This document shows positions 18,634 to 28,945 of a DNA stretch of 64,000 bases, one piece after another. Both the position numbers and the translations under genes were made by a program. The DNA is from Pseudomonadota bacterium (GTDB taxonomy: Bacteria; Myxococcota_A; Polyangia; GCA-2747355), in assembly GCA_016702545.1 (NCBI GenBank), contig JADJDT010000005.1, positions 248,001 through 312,000 on the forward strand. Direction: 5' to 3'. Each line of letters opens with the position of its first letter. Within the stretch, counting starts at the first letter, position 1. Below the pieces are notes generated by a model that had not been told where the DNA came from, did not search any database, and saw nothing but the letters and a program-made list of their open reading frames with translations.

Positions 18634-19629
18634 GCACCCGTCACGCGACTCGCCCGGGAGCGCACCCCAGAAGGCCACCAGATCCGCCGTCAGCGGGCAG
18701 CGCAGCTGCACCACCTCGCCCTGCGTGGGGTGGGTGAAGCAGACCGAGGCGGCGTGCAGGGCGTGGCGCGGCAATAACAGCCGCTGGGCCAAGGACTCGG
18801 TCCACCCCGTCTCCAGATACTCGAGGTGACAGCTCGGACCGGGGCCGTAGAGTTTGTCGCCCACCACCGGCGCGCCCACCGCGGCCAGGTGCACGCGGAT
18901 CTGGTGCTGGCGCCCGGTCTCCGGCATCGCCTGCACCAGGCTGAAGGCGCCCCGGCGCTCGAGCCGGACGAAGCGCGTGCACGAGGGCAGGCCATCGGCG
19001 ACCACGGCGCGCTTGACGCGGATTCCCGACGCCCCGTCGGCGCCGATCGGCAGCTCGATCACGCCGGTCGGCCCGGGGTCGCCGTGGACGATCGCCAGGT
19101 AGGACTTGTGCATCCGACGCTGGGCGAGCTGCCGCTTCAACGCGATCTCGGCGGCGCGGGTGCGCGCCAGCAGCACGATCCCCGAGGTCTCGCGGTCGAG
19201 GCGGTGCACCAGTCGCGGCGTCGCCGCGCTGCCGAAGTGCTCGCGCAGCAGCGCGGTCAGCGTGTTGTGGTGATAGCGCGCCGTCGCGTGCATCGGCAGC
19301 CCGGCCGGCTTGGCAATCGCCAGCAGCGCCTCGTCCGCGTGCAGCACCTCGAAATGGCGCGGCACCGCGGGCTCGATCGGCGCCGGTCGCACCAAGCGAA
19401 TCTGCTGCCCGGGCTGTACGCGCGCGGCGGCGCGCCAGCGCCCCGCGGCCGCGGACGAGCCCTGCGCCGCGGGGTCCGCGGCCTGCTCGGGCAGCTCGGC
19501 CTGGGCCGCGATCATGCGCTGAATCCGCGCGCGCGAGAGGCGCGGCACCTGCGCCTTGAGGAAGTGATCGAGGCGCCATCCCGCGTATTGCGCCCCCACC
19601 ACGAAGCGGATCTCGATCGTCTCGGCCAC
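18595..19629 (-). CDS. RluA-family RNA pseudouridine synthase
   Basis: This enzyme isomerises uridine to pseudouridine in rRNA or tRNA. It has an N-terminal S4-like RNA-binding segment (WRLDHFLKAQVPRLSRARIQ) and the RluA catalytic domain. The active-site motif HRLDRETSG holds the catalytic Asp, and AIAKPAGLPMHAT, PETGRQHQIRVHLAAVGAPV and HALHAASVCFTHP are the other family blocks. The length of 344 residues suits RluC/RluD-type enzymes. It starts 9 bp after the Ser/Thr kinase stop and is likely co-transcribed. The RNA target cannot be assigned from sequence. Confidence 0.9.
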   Translation of the reverse strand: MAETIEIRFVVGAQYAGWRLDHFLKAQVPRLSRARIQRMIAAQAELPEQAADPAAQGSSAAAGRWRAAARVQPGQQIRLVRPAPIEPAVPRHFEVLHADEALLAIAKPAGLPMHATARYHHNTLTALLREHFGSAATPRLVHRLDRETSGIVLLARTRAAEIALKRQLAQRRMHKSYLAIVHGDPGPTGVIELPIGADGASGIRVKRAVVADGLPSCTRFVRLERRGAFSLVQAMPETGRQHQIRVHLAAVGAPVVGDKLYGPGPSCHLEYLETGWTESLAQRLLLPRHALHAASVCFTHPTQGEVVQLRCPLTADLVAFWGALPGESRDGCSALEHVLPQEAL

Positions 19630-19638
19630 GGCGGCGGC

Positions 19639-22035
19639 CTAGGGCGACGGGTCGAAGTGCAGCTGAACGCGTCCCCGCGCCGGCAGCGTGATCCGCCGCT
19701 GGGGTGTCTTGATCCCCAGCGCCGGGTAGTGGATCTGCACGGCGTAGCGGCCGGCCGGCAGCCGCAGCTCGAAGCGCGGCGTCTGACCCACGGCGCGATC
19801 GTCGAGGTAGACGGTGCCGACCTGGACGCTGGTCACCACCAGCACGGACTCCTGGGACTCCGCGCTGCTCGCCGCCGCACGCCGGCGCAGCACGGCCTGC
19901 ACGGCCAACTGACGGCCCGCAGCCACGCGCACGGGCAGCTCGAAGGGCAAGAACGCCTCATGCTCGAGCCGCAGCGTGCAGCTACGGTCCGCCTGGAGCG
20001 CCACGGTCGCCGGCGTCAGCTGCCCGGTGTCCCGGTCACAGAGCGTGATCGCCGCACCCGCGGGGCGGCTCAGCACCCGCACCCGCCCGACCTGGCGCAG
20101 TGCCCGCGGTCGGGCGGTGGACGCGACCTCCGCCTCTACGCCCTCCGCCGCCGGATCGGCGACACCCTCGTCACGCCCGCCGCCCGCGCCCCGGCGCGCG
20201 TTCGCGGCCTCATCGAGCAGCAGCATGCGGTAGCCGAAGTATCCCGCGGTGCCCAGCACGCCCGCCAGGAAGAGCAAGAGCAGCAAGCCCCCGAGCCACC
20301 CGCCGCCACCGCGCGGCTGGACCATCGGCTCGCCGGCCGGCGGCGCCGCGGGCGCGCGACCCACCCCCGGCGCGGGCCAACGGCTACGACGCTGCTCCGA
20401 GGCGTGGGGGACGGCGGTGGTCAGGCCGCGCGCCGGGTCCTGCCGCGAGAACACCCCCGCGCGCGGATCGGCAGCTCGGGGGCCAGTCGCCCGCTGCTCC
20501 CGAGGCCGGACGGGTGGCGGCGGCAGCGGCACCGCCGCCGTCGCGTCGGTCACCGACACGCCCTCGCCCCAGCCACCATGCGTCACCACCTGCCTGGCGC
20601 GGGGACCGCGCTCGGCGCCGGGGCCAAGGTCGCTCGTGCCCTCCCGCTCGGGGAAGGGCGAGATCGTCATCTCGCCGGTCGGCAGGCGACGCACGACCTG
20701 ATCCCCAGCCAGTGCCAGCGGCACGGTGCCGATGCGATCCGAGCCCGCTCCCGATCCCGACCACCCGTTGGCGGTCGTTCGCGAGGGCACGCCACCGCCG
20801 AGCGGCGGCGCCGGCGCCGGCGGCGCTGCCGAGGCCGCCTGGAGAGCGGGCTCCGCTGCCGCGGGCTCGGCGCTCGCCGGCGCTCGCACCGCACCCGTCG
20901 CTTGATCGGCCCGCCGCCCGGGTGCCGAGGGGGGCGCCGCCGCAGGCTCGATCGCCGGCTCGACCGGCGCCGGCGCCTTCGGCACGCTCGCGAGGCCACG
21001 ACCCGATCCCGCGGCGGCTCCGACCAGCAACTCCGGCCGCACCACCCCTGCTCCCCCGCCGAGGCGCATGCGCAGCAGGCGCCGCTCGTCGGGGAACATG
21101 CTGCGCATCAGCGCCGCGAGCTCGGTGCGGCCGTAGAGCGTGCCGCCGCGCCGACGCCCGGTCCCCTCCAGATCGCCGCGCTCGGCCAGGAACACGAGCA
21201 GCTCGCGCCGGAAGTCGGCGGCGCTCTGAAAGCGCTTGCGCGGCTTGCGCTGCATCGCGCTCGAAACGATCTGCAGCAGCGCGTCGGGGACCTCCGTGGC
21301 GCTGCGCCGAATCGGCTCGAACTCCGCCTCCTGCATCCGCCGGATCACCTCGGTGTCGGAGAGGGTCAGGGAGTGCGGCTCCCCGCGCAGCAGCTCGTAG
21401 AGCACCACCCCGGCGGCGAAGATGTCGGTCCGCGAGTCGAGCGTCTGCCCCGAGGCCTGCTCGGGCGCCATGTAGCGGAACTTGCCTTTGATCACCCCGG
21501 CCTGCGTCTCGACGATGCGCTGGCGCGCCTTGGCGATGCCGAAGTCGATGATCTTGACCTCGCCCTCGTAGCTGATCAGCACGTTCTGCGGGCTGATGTC
21601 GCGGTGCACCACGCCCAGCGAATGGCCCTCCATGTCCTCCTTGCGGTGGGCGTAGTCCAGCCCGGCCAGCAGCTCGCTGACGACATGGACCGCGGCCTCG
21701 ACCGGCATGAAGATCTGCTGCCGACGATGCTGCTCGAGCACGGCGCGCAGGTCCTCGCCAGCGATGTACTCCATCGCGATGAAGTACGAGCCCTCGACCT
21801 GTCCGAGGTCCAACACCTGACAAATATTGGTGTGCGTGAGCTGGGCGGTGATCCGCGCCTCGTCGATCAACATCCGCGCGAACTCGCTGTCCTCGCCGAG
21901 TCGCGGATGCAGGCGCTTGATGACGACGGGCTTGCTGAAGCCGGCCTCGCCGTGGACGGTCGCCACGAAGACCTCGGCCATGCCGCCCGAGGCCAGGCGC
22001 TCGATCAGCTTGTACTTGCCAAAGGTCTCCTGCAC
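19639..22035 (-). CDS. Ser/Thr protein kinase with PEGA repeats
   Basis: This is a membrane-anchored Hanks-type kinase. The cytoplasmic kinase domain (about residues 8-270) has a glycine-rich loop (LASGGMAEVF), the ATP Lys (VVIKRL), the catalytic loop HRDISPQN, the DFG motif (IDFGIAK) and the APE motif (APEQASGQ). A long Pro/Ala-rich juxtamembrane region follows. A single helix (GGLLLLLFLAGVLGTAGYFGY) leads to an outside region with PEGA-type repeats, for example VRVLSRPAGAAITLCDRDTG and VGTVYLDDRAVGQTPRFEL. PEGA domains are thought to sense or bind envelope components. The start is a GTG (22035). It heads a likely operon with the pseudouridine synthase. This architecture is common in Myxococcota. 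Confidence 0.9.
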   Translation of the reverse strand: MQETFGKYKLIERLASGGMAEVFVATVHGEAGFSKPVVIKRLHPRLGEDSEFARMLIDEARITAQLTHTNICQVLDLGQVEGSYFIAMEYIAGEDLRAVLEQHRRQQIFMPVEAAVHVVSELLAGLDYAHRKEDMEGHSLGVVHRDISPQNVLISYEGEVKIIDFGIAKARQRIVETQAGVIKGKFRYMAPEQASGQTLDSRTDIFAAGVVLYELLRGEPHSLTLSDTEVIRRMQEAEFEPIRRSATEVPDALLQIVSSAMQRKPRKRFQSAADFRRELLVFLAERGDLEGTGRRRGGTLYGRTELAALMRSMFPDERRLLRMRLGGGAGVVRPELLVGAAAGSGRGLASVPKAPAPVEPAIEPAAAPPSAPGRRADQATGAVRAPASAEPAAAEPALQAASAAPPAPAPPLGGGVPSRTTANGWSGSGAGSDRIGTVPLALAGDQVVRRLPTGEMTISPFPEREGTSDLGPGAERGPRARQVVTHGGWGEGVSVTDATAAVPLPPPPVRPREQRATGPRAADPRAGVFSRQDPARGLTTAVPHASEQRRSRWPAPGVGRAPAAPPAGEPMVQPRGGGGWLGGLLLLLFLAGVLGTAGYFGYRMLLLDEAANARRGAGGGRDEGVADPAAEGVEAEVASTARPRALRQVGRVRVLSRPAGAAITLCDRDTGQLTPATVALQADRSCTLRLEHEAFLPFELPVRVAAGRQLAVQAVLRRRAAASSAESQESVLVVTSVQVGTVYLDDRAVGQTPRFELRLPAGRYAVQIHYPALGIKTPQRRITLPARGRVQLHFDPSP

Positions 22036-22277
22036 GAACCCCGATCCCCTGGCCAGTCTCCTCTAGCCGCCGCGTAGCGTCAAACGCACGCTGCCAACCC
22101 CAGCGGGCGCTCCTCGTGCCCTGGGGTGCGAGTGGCGATGACGCTGTGGGTCTTCCCTTGCACGCCTCCGCTGCTACACCAGAGAGCAAGCTGGCGGTGC
22201 CTGAAACGAGCGACCCCGGCGGGACCCCTTGGCCCCGCGAGGCGGGCCCACGTGCAAGAGGACAAGAGGAGCGAACG

Positions 22278-24398
22278 ATGACGGGCGACAGCAGGGCTCC
22301 ACGCAGCAGCTGGCCTCAAGACGAGCGGATCGGTTTCTTGGTGCCGAGCAGTCCTGTGGGGCCTGCGCCGAGTTCAGGCCCCAGATGGGCCACCGCGCTG
22401 GCGGCGGCGCTCCTCCTCTTGGGTTGCGGCGACCAGCAGCTCGTTGGCGGCCCAGGCCCCCCGGATGCGAGCGTAGCCCCGGCTCCCGACCTGACCCGGC
22501 CCCCGCCCCCGAGCAGTGCAACGGCCTCGACGACGACGGCGACGGGCAGGTCGATGAGGGCTGCCCCTGCCTCGGGGGCTGCGGCACCCAGGCGACCTAC
22601 CCCAACATCTGCGACATCGGCAGCCCCAATACCTATGTCGAGGCCGCCGTGGACCCGGCAGATCCTTCGACCTGGTACCTCGTGGACGCGCGCGGTCGGG
22701 TGCTCAAGACCACCGACGCAGGCGCGAACCTCAAGGTGCTCTGCCTGGTCCCAAAGAGCAGCGGTGAGAACAAGACGCTCGCGGTGCTGCAGGATCAAGC
22801 ACGCCTGGTGATTTCCCCGGCCGGTGACCACACGGCCTACCTGACGCTAGGCGACGTGGCGACGCGCATCGACACGCTCGGACCTGATAAAGAGTGTCCC
22901 GTCATCCTCCGGCTAGCGACATGGACCGTCACCGGGAGCTTCGCCTTCACTCCCTTCGCCGTGTCGGCGCGCTCCGGCGAACTGCTCGCCTGGCCTGCAG
23001 AAGGGTCGACGTCCGGCCAGCTCCAGCGCTCATCGGATCACGGTTCAACGTGGACACCCGCAACAACGACGATTACGTCAATCGCGGCTTTGGCGACAGC
23101 GAGCCCTACACCGACGGAATGATGAGCGCCGATGGCGGCGCTACCTGGACCCGCAGCGCCAGCCACGCGGCACCGGGTGCTTGGAGCATCAACCCGACCG
23201 ACGGGGCCGGATACCGCTTCGGAACGGCGGGCGGGGAGATGGTGCTCGAGCGAGCCGACGACCTGCGGGCACCGACGTGGCGCACCGTGCACGCCTTCTC
23301 GATCGACATGGACCGTTACGCCCGCGTGGACGTCGTGGGATCCACCGGCCTCGCGGTCGTCGGACTCCGCCTGTGGGTCAGCAGCGACGGCGGCAAGACC
23401 TTCGCCGGCCCCCTCGGGGGTGGGTTGCCCGCGGTGATGGGCATCAGCTCCCTGGACAGCGCCGACGGCACCACCATCTACGCCACCTCCCGAGTGGCAG
23501 GTCTATCGTTCAACCGATCGGCGCTTCCTTTGCCCGCGTCTTCCGCAACACCTCCAGCATCGCCCTGCCGTGGGGCGAGGCCCGACTCCACCTCAATCCG
23601 GCTCGCCCGCAGAACGCGATCGTCCACGCGGACGGCCGCCATCGAGGCTTGTCGTCCTGGAGCGATGCGCTCATCGTGACCGCCGACGGCTTCGCGACCG
23701 CGACCGTCAGTCGCAACGGGGTCTATAGCCTTCAGACCGTCCTGGCCCTCGACCCGAGTGGTTCGGGCGCCGCCTTGCTCTTGGGCTTCAACTCGAAGGT
23801 CAGCACCAACGCGGGCCTGAGCTGGACGGAGATCCAGGGTCTTGCGCCGTCCGACTTCCCCATGCTCTGGGAGCCGATCAATGCCTGGGTGCTGCCCGGC
23901 AGCGACCTGCGCGCCATCATCACCAACGACACTTCCTTCTACTCGGGCATCGGCGTCTTCCGCTACGATCACTCGGCCAGGCGATACACCGACGATACGC
24001 CCGCGCTGACGAGCGTCCTCGCCAACGACCGGCCAGCAGGCCTGGAGGCCTTCAACACCGGCGCCTCCGTCGTCTTCCGCCTCATTAGTGCAACGGGAGG
24101 GATCGCCCAGTCCACGGATGGCGGCGTGTCCTTCGCGGCGCTGCCGGGCGCGGAGGGCGGGCTCGATCCCTGCAACGTGCGCCACATCGCCTCCCTGGCC
24201 AGCGACCGCAGCGTCGTAGCGACCTGGTGCGGGAACGCGCCGCGCCTTGCCTATTCGAAGAATTCCGGCAGGACCTGGACGTCGGTCGAGGGCGGGGCCT
24301 GGAGCACACTCGCTTGCCTTGTGAATGGTCTGGTCGTAACCAGCAAACATCTCGTCGTCTCCTGCCTCGACGGACCGATCGTTCGCCTCGGCTACTAG
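22278..24398 (+). CDS. BNR-type propeller lipoprotein with MopE-like motif; three frameshifts
   Basis: This is a secreted lipoprotein of about 700 residues. The signal sequence ends in ALAAALLLLGCGD, a lipobox. It carries QCNGLDDDGDGQVDEGC, the acidic Cys-flanked motif seen in MopE-like and Myxococcus surface proteins, which probably binds calcium. The rest is a sialidase/BNR-like propeller with Asp-box signatures such as RSSDHGSTW, SADGGATW, SSDGGKTF, STNAGLSW, STDGGVSF and SKNSGRTW. Three frame changes are needed, near 22500, 23060 and 23500. ATG 22278 has AGAGGAG upstream. It is followed directly by a strong hairpin terminator. No catalytic sialidase residues are recognisable, so a binding role is likelier than an enzymatic one. 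Confidence 0.65.
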
Positions 24399-24433
24399 AC
24401 CCAAAACAAGCGCGTCCCGCGCTTGCTTTGGGT
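24399..24433 (+). terminator. Strong hairpin directly after the BNR lipoprotein stop
   Basis: ACCCAAAACAAGCGCG (24399-24414) pairs with CGCGCTTGCTTTGGGT (24418-24433) across a 3-base loop, with one mismatch in 16 pairs. It begins at the first base after the TAG. No long T tract follows, so it may be a Rho-assisted terminator or 3'-end stabiliser. Its AAAACAAGCG core is shared with hairpin 3 of the dispersed repeat that follows. Confidence 0.6.
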
Positions 24434-24442
24434 CCAGAGATG

Positions 24443-24569
24443 ACTCAGGGGGCTTTCGCAAAGCCCTCTCGTCGCGGGGAGTGAATCCCCGCGACTTCAC
24501 CATAACGCCGCCTGTCGATCGTTCAGCCCGAAAACAAACGGCTTGCGCTCGAACGCGCTTGTTTTCGGA
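24443..24569 (+). repeat. Dispersed three-hairpin repeat, copy B
   Basis: This is the second copy of the element seen at 229 and 58975. Hairpin 1 is GGGCTTT-cgc-AAAGCCC (24450-24466). Hairpin 2 is a perfect 10-bp stem, GTCGCGGGGA/TCCCCGCGAC, with loop GTGAA (24471-24495). Hairpin 3 pairs CCGAAAACAAaCG (24528-24540) with CGCTTGTTTTCGG (24556-24568), with one mismatch. It lies just downstream of a gene and its terminator, in an otherwise empty intergenic region. Confidence 0.8.
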
Positions 24570-24928
24570 CCAGAATACTCAGTCGGGCTCAGAGCCGTTC
24601 GCGCCGCGCGGCGCCGGCCCGCTCGTACCGGCTGGTCGGTGAGCACGGATCCCCGTCGGCAACGAACAGGCTCTGGCGCGGGCCCCCGACCTGCCTGCGG
24701 ACCCCACCAGGACGACCGTGACCCGCTGCCACGAAGACATGGACGACGCCCCGGTCGACGCGCCCAGACCTTGCCACTGGGCGCGGTGCCCCTGGGGAGC
24801 GACCGGAAGGTCCTCGCTATCTGGACCAACGTGGCGGTCCTCATTTCGCTTCTAGTCCCCACCGACCCGCCTGCGAACGGCGCCCCCGCCTCGCCCGCCC
24901 CGCCGCGCCGCGCCCCCGCGCGTGCCCC
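24570..24928. other. Intergenic stretch without a recognisable gene
   Basis: The ORFs here have compositions typical of chance GC-rich frames, with no recognisable domain, ribosome-binding site or repeat. I see nothing functional between the hairpin repeat and the promoter at 24929. Confidence 0.5.
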
Positions 24929-24958
24929 GTGACTTTGCCCCGGCCTCCCCGCTACAAT
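24929..24958 (+). promoter_or_regulatory. Sigma-70-like promoter for the FHA signalling operon
   Basis: GTGACT (24929-24934) and TACAAT (24953-24958) are 18 bp apart, a plausible -35/-10 pair. The -10 matches consensus at five of six positions. It lies about 88 bp upstream of the first gene at 25046. Confidence 0.4.
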
Positions 24959-25045
24959 GCGGCCCGTTGACCTCATCGCCGTGCGCGGTGGCCGCTCGCC
25001 GCCCCACCGGGGCGCTGCGTGGTGCGCGTCGCGGCAGGAAGCGCC

Positions 25046-26455
<1,410 letters not shown>

Positions 26456-26459
26456 CGCG

Positions 26460-27227
26460 ATGGCTTCTCGCGTGCTGGTGGTCGACGATGACCCCTGGAT
26501 CCGCACGATGGTGGCGACGATGCTGCGCCAGAGCGGGCATACCGTCGAGCTGGCGGGCAACGGCGCCGAGGGCCTCGTCGCCGCCCAGCGCTTCGCACCG
26601 GAGCTGATCATCACCGACGTGATGATGGAGGGGATGGACGGCTGGACCTTCGTGCGGCAGCTCCGCAGCCAGACGAAGACCGCGCTGATCCCGGTCATCT
26701 TCCTCACGGCGCTCGACAGCGCCGACGATCGGATCCGCGGCTTCCAGCTCGGGGCCGATGACTACCTGGCCAAGCCCTTCCGCTTCGAAGAGCTCAACCT
26801 GCGCATCGAGCGCACCTTGCGCGGCGTCGAGCGCATCGGGCGCGTGGCGCACGATCTCGGTCAACACAGCGCACCCAACGTGGCGCTCCACGGCCAGTTG
26901 GGCCAGCTCGGCACCAGCTCGCTGCTGACGATCCTCGACCTGGAGCGCAAGTCGGGCGTGCTGGTGCTGCACGCCGAGGATGGCACGGTGGGCCGCATCT
27001 TCCTGCGCGCCGGCCACGTCATCGGCGCGCAGCTCGAGGCCGCCTCGCCGCAGGCCGGGGGCGAGGCCGTCTTCACGATGCTGGGCTGGACGGCGGGGAC
27101 CTTCGAATACACCGCGCTCGAGGTCGAGATGGACGATGGCGTCGGGCTGGCGACCACCGAGCTGCTGCTGGAGGGTGCGCGCCGCTTGGATGAGGCCAAC
27201 GCGGGCCTGGCCGTGCGGGAGGGCTGA
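26460..27227 (+). CDS. Response regulator: receiver plus DUF4388
   Basis: The N-terminal receiver has the acidic pair (VVDDDPW), the phosphoacceptor Asp in LIITDVMMEGMDGW, the conserved Thr in FLTALDS, and Lys in YLAKPF. The C-terminal part is a DUF4388 (PatA-like) domain, seen in LGTSSLLTILDLERKSGVLVL, GRIFLRAGHVIGAQLE and GEAVFTMLGWTAGTFEY. This pairing is frequent in Myxococcota and usually works through protein interactions in motility or gene control. It starts 5 bp after the FHA activator, so the two are co-transcribed. Confidence 0.9.
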   Translation: MASRVLVVDDDPWIRTMVATMLRQSGHTVELAGNGAEGLVAAQRFAPELIITDVMMEGMDGWTFVRQLRSQTKTALIPVIFLTALDSADDRIRGFQLGADDYLAKPFRFEELNLRIERTLRGVERIGRVAHDLGQHSAPNVALHGQLGQLGTSSLLTILDLERKSGVLVLHAEDGTVGRIFLRAGHVIGAQLEAASPQAGGEAVFTMLGWTAGTFEYTALEVEMDDGVGLATTELLLEGARRLDEANAGLAVREG

Positions 27228-27233
27228 GTCACC

Positions 27234-28346
27234 GTGGCCCCAGCCTTCTTCTTCCTGACGCCGGTGCTGGGCGGTCCGGGCGCGCCGCGCTTCCCGATCA
27301 CGGAGCAGCGACAGGTGGTCGGTCGGGCCCAGGAGGCGCAGATCGTCCTGCCCGAGCCGACGGTCTCGCGCGAGCACGCCGCCATCCACTGCGAGCACGG
27401 CGTCGTGCAGCTGCAGGATCTGGGCAGCCGCCACGGTACCTTCGTCAACTCGAAGCGGATCCAGACCATGCAGCTCAAGGCTGGCGACCTGATCGTCTTC
27501 GGCCTGAGCCTGGTGCTGCGCCTCGAGCAGTCGTCCAGGCCGATCGCCGCCACACCGACCTTGGTCGCGGTGGGGGAGGACGGCGTCACCCAGGTCGGCG
27601 GCTCGCCCTCGCCCCGGCACATCACGGGCCGCCACGAGCTCCGCCCGCGGATCGATGCCGCGGGCACGCTCGCGCCGGCACCGCAGCTCCAGTGGCTCGG
27701 CCCGGCACTGCAACAGCTCGCGGCGCTCGGCGCCGCCTCGAGCGAGCTGTTGCCCGCGCTGCAGCGCAGCCTCCAAGGGTTGCTCGCCGCGCTCGACGAG
27801 CAACCCCACCGCCTGCCCGCCAACCTGCGCCGCGAGTTGATCGCGGCCCAGCAGCGGCTGGACGCCGCCGTCGAAGCTGGCGCACTGGCTCGGGTGCCGG
27901 GACAACCCCTGCTCCTGCTCGACGCGGTGCGCTCCGCGGCCAATGAGCTGGCGGCCGAAGCGGCCCGCCATCATGTGCACTTCGACCTCGACGTCCCGCA
28001 CGAGCTGCAGGTGCGGGCGCAGCCGAGCCGACTGCGCGCCGCGCTGACGAACCTGCTCGCCAACGCCGTGCTCGCCAGCCCGCCCGGCGCTCCGGTGACG
28101 GTCGAGGCGCGACCGGACGAGAGCCACGTCGTCCTGACGATCAGCGATCTCGCCGCACCCGTGCCGCCGGAGGTCCGGCGGGCCCTGAGCGACCCGCTCA
28201 CCACCCTGAGCGATCACTGGCAGCCGCTGGCCCTCAGCCTGCTGGCCGCGCGGCACACCCTGCGCCCGCTCGGTGCCACGGTCGAGCTCGACCCCCTGGT
28301 CCAGGGCCCAGGTCGTTGCGTGCGCGTGCTGCTCCCGCGAAGCTAG
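27234..28346 (+). CDS. FHA domain fused to a histidine-kinase-like ATPase domain
   Basis: An N-terminal FHA domain (QIVLPEPTVSREHAAIHCEH and GSRHGTFVNSKRI) is joined by a variable linker to a GHKL-type ATPase region. The N box is LRAALTNLLANAVLASPPGAPV, but I see no clear H box with a phospho-accepting His and the G boxes are weak (VLTISDLAAPVPPEV). It may therefore be a degenerate kinase that senses phosphoproteins by its FHA domain and passes signals without autophosphorylation. It begins at GTG 27234, six bases after the receiver-DUF4388 gene, and closes the operon. Confidence 0.75.
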   Translation: MAPAFFFLTPVLGGPGAPRFPITEQRQVVGRAQEAQIVLPEPTVSREHAAIHCEHGVVQLQDLGSRHGTFVNSKRIQTMQLKAGDLIVFGLSLVLRLEQSSRPIAATPTLVAVGEDGVTQVGGSPSPRHITGRHELRPRIDAAGTLAPAPQLQWLGPALQQLAALGAASSELLPALQRSLQGLLAALDEQPHRLPANLRRELIAAQQRLDAAVEAGALARVPGQPLLLLDAVRSAANELAAEAARHHVHFDLDVPHELQVRAQPSRLRAALTNLLANAVLASPPGAPVTVEARPDESHVVLTISDLAAPVPPEVRRALSDPLTTLSDHWQPLALSLLAARHTLRPLGATVELDPLVQGPGRCVRVLLPRS

Positions 28347-28357
28347 CGTCGTTCGAG

Positions 28358-28386
28358 TTGCCGCGGCCTGCGACTGCGGCTAGATT
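28358..28386 (+). promoter_or_regulatory. Possible promoter for ccmE
   Basis: TTGCCG (28358-28363) and TAGATT (28381-28386) are separated by 17 bp. The expected transcription start falls at or next to the ccmE ATG at 28394, so the message could be leaderless or nearly so. Confidence 0.35.
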
Positions 28387-28393
28387 GCCCCGC

Positions 28394-28879
28394 ATGTCCT
28401 CGACTCATGGGTCTCGTCGCCGCACGCTCTTGCTGGCGTTGTTGTCGGGCGGGATCATCAGCGCTGCGGTGCTCTTCCTGATCTTCAGCTCCGTCAGCGG
28501 CGGCAGTGCACTCGAGTACTTCAAGAACGTCGATGAGGTGGCGGGGCAACCGCAGCGCTGGGTCGGCCGCCGGCTGCGCGTGCACGGCAACGTGGTCAAG
28601 GGCACGATCCAGAAGAAGCCCGGCACGCTCGATCACCGCTTTGCCGTGCACAGCGGGGGCCAGTGGATCGAGGTTTCGTATCGCGGGCTGGTGCCCGACA
28701 CCTTCAAAGATTGCGCCGAGGTCGTGGTCAAGGGGCAGCTGCTCACCAGCGGCCGCTTCGCCGCCGACACGGTGACCGCCAAGTGCCCGTCCAAGTACGA
28801 CGAGAAGCAGCGGCTGAGCGGCTGCGGGGACGAGCTGAAGTCTCAGGTACTGGCGCGTCGCTCCTTCGGCCGGACCTAA
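28394..28879 (+). CDS. ccmE: CcmE-type cytochrome c maturation haem chaperone (CxxxY variant)
   Basis: CcmE holds haem on the periplasmic side before it is passed to apocytochrome c. The 161-residue protein has an N-terminal membrane anchor (LLLALLSGGIISAAVLFLIF) and an OB-fold domain (VGRRLRVHGNVVKGTIQKK, FAVHSGGQWIEVSYRGLVPD, CAEVVVKGQL). Where classical CcmE has the haem-binding HxxxY, this one has CPSKY, the CxxxY form known from some Desulfovibrio and archaeal proteins. ATG 28394 fits the hydrophobic N-terminus. No other ccm genes are adjacent, so the rest of the pathway must be elsewhere. Confidence 0.85.
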   Translation: MSSTHGSRRRTLLLALLSGGIISAAVLFLIFSSVSGGSALEYFKNVDEVAGQPQRWVGRRLRVHGNVVKGTIQKKPGTLDHRFAVHSGGQWIEVSYRGLVPDTFKDCAEVVVKGQLLTSGRFAADTVTAKCPSKYDEKQRLSGCGDELKSQVLARRSFGRT

Positions 28880-28945
28880 GACAACAGCGACCCGCCCGCC
28901 CCCTCCGCCAAACGACTCGCGCCGCGATTTCTCTCCGGCTATTAG

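Noticed and set aside
18826..22077. Very long + strand ORF opposite the pseudouridine synthase and kinase
   Set aside because: It has low-complexity Arg/Ala/His-rich composition and no domain, and it mirrors two well-supported minus-strand genes. Long antisense frames are expected at this GC content.
24543..24932. 129-codon ORF in the gap before the FHA operon
   Set aside because: It starts inside the dispersed repeat and has no ribosome-binding site, domain or convincing composition.
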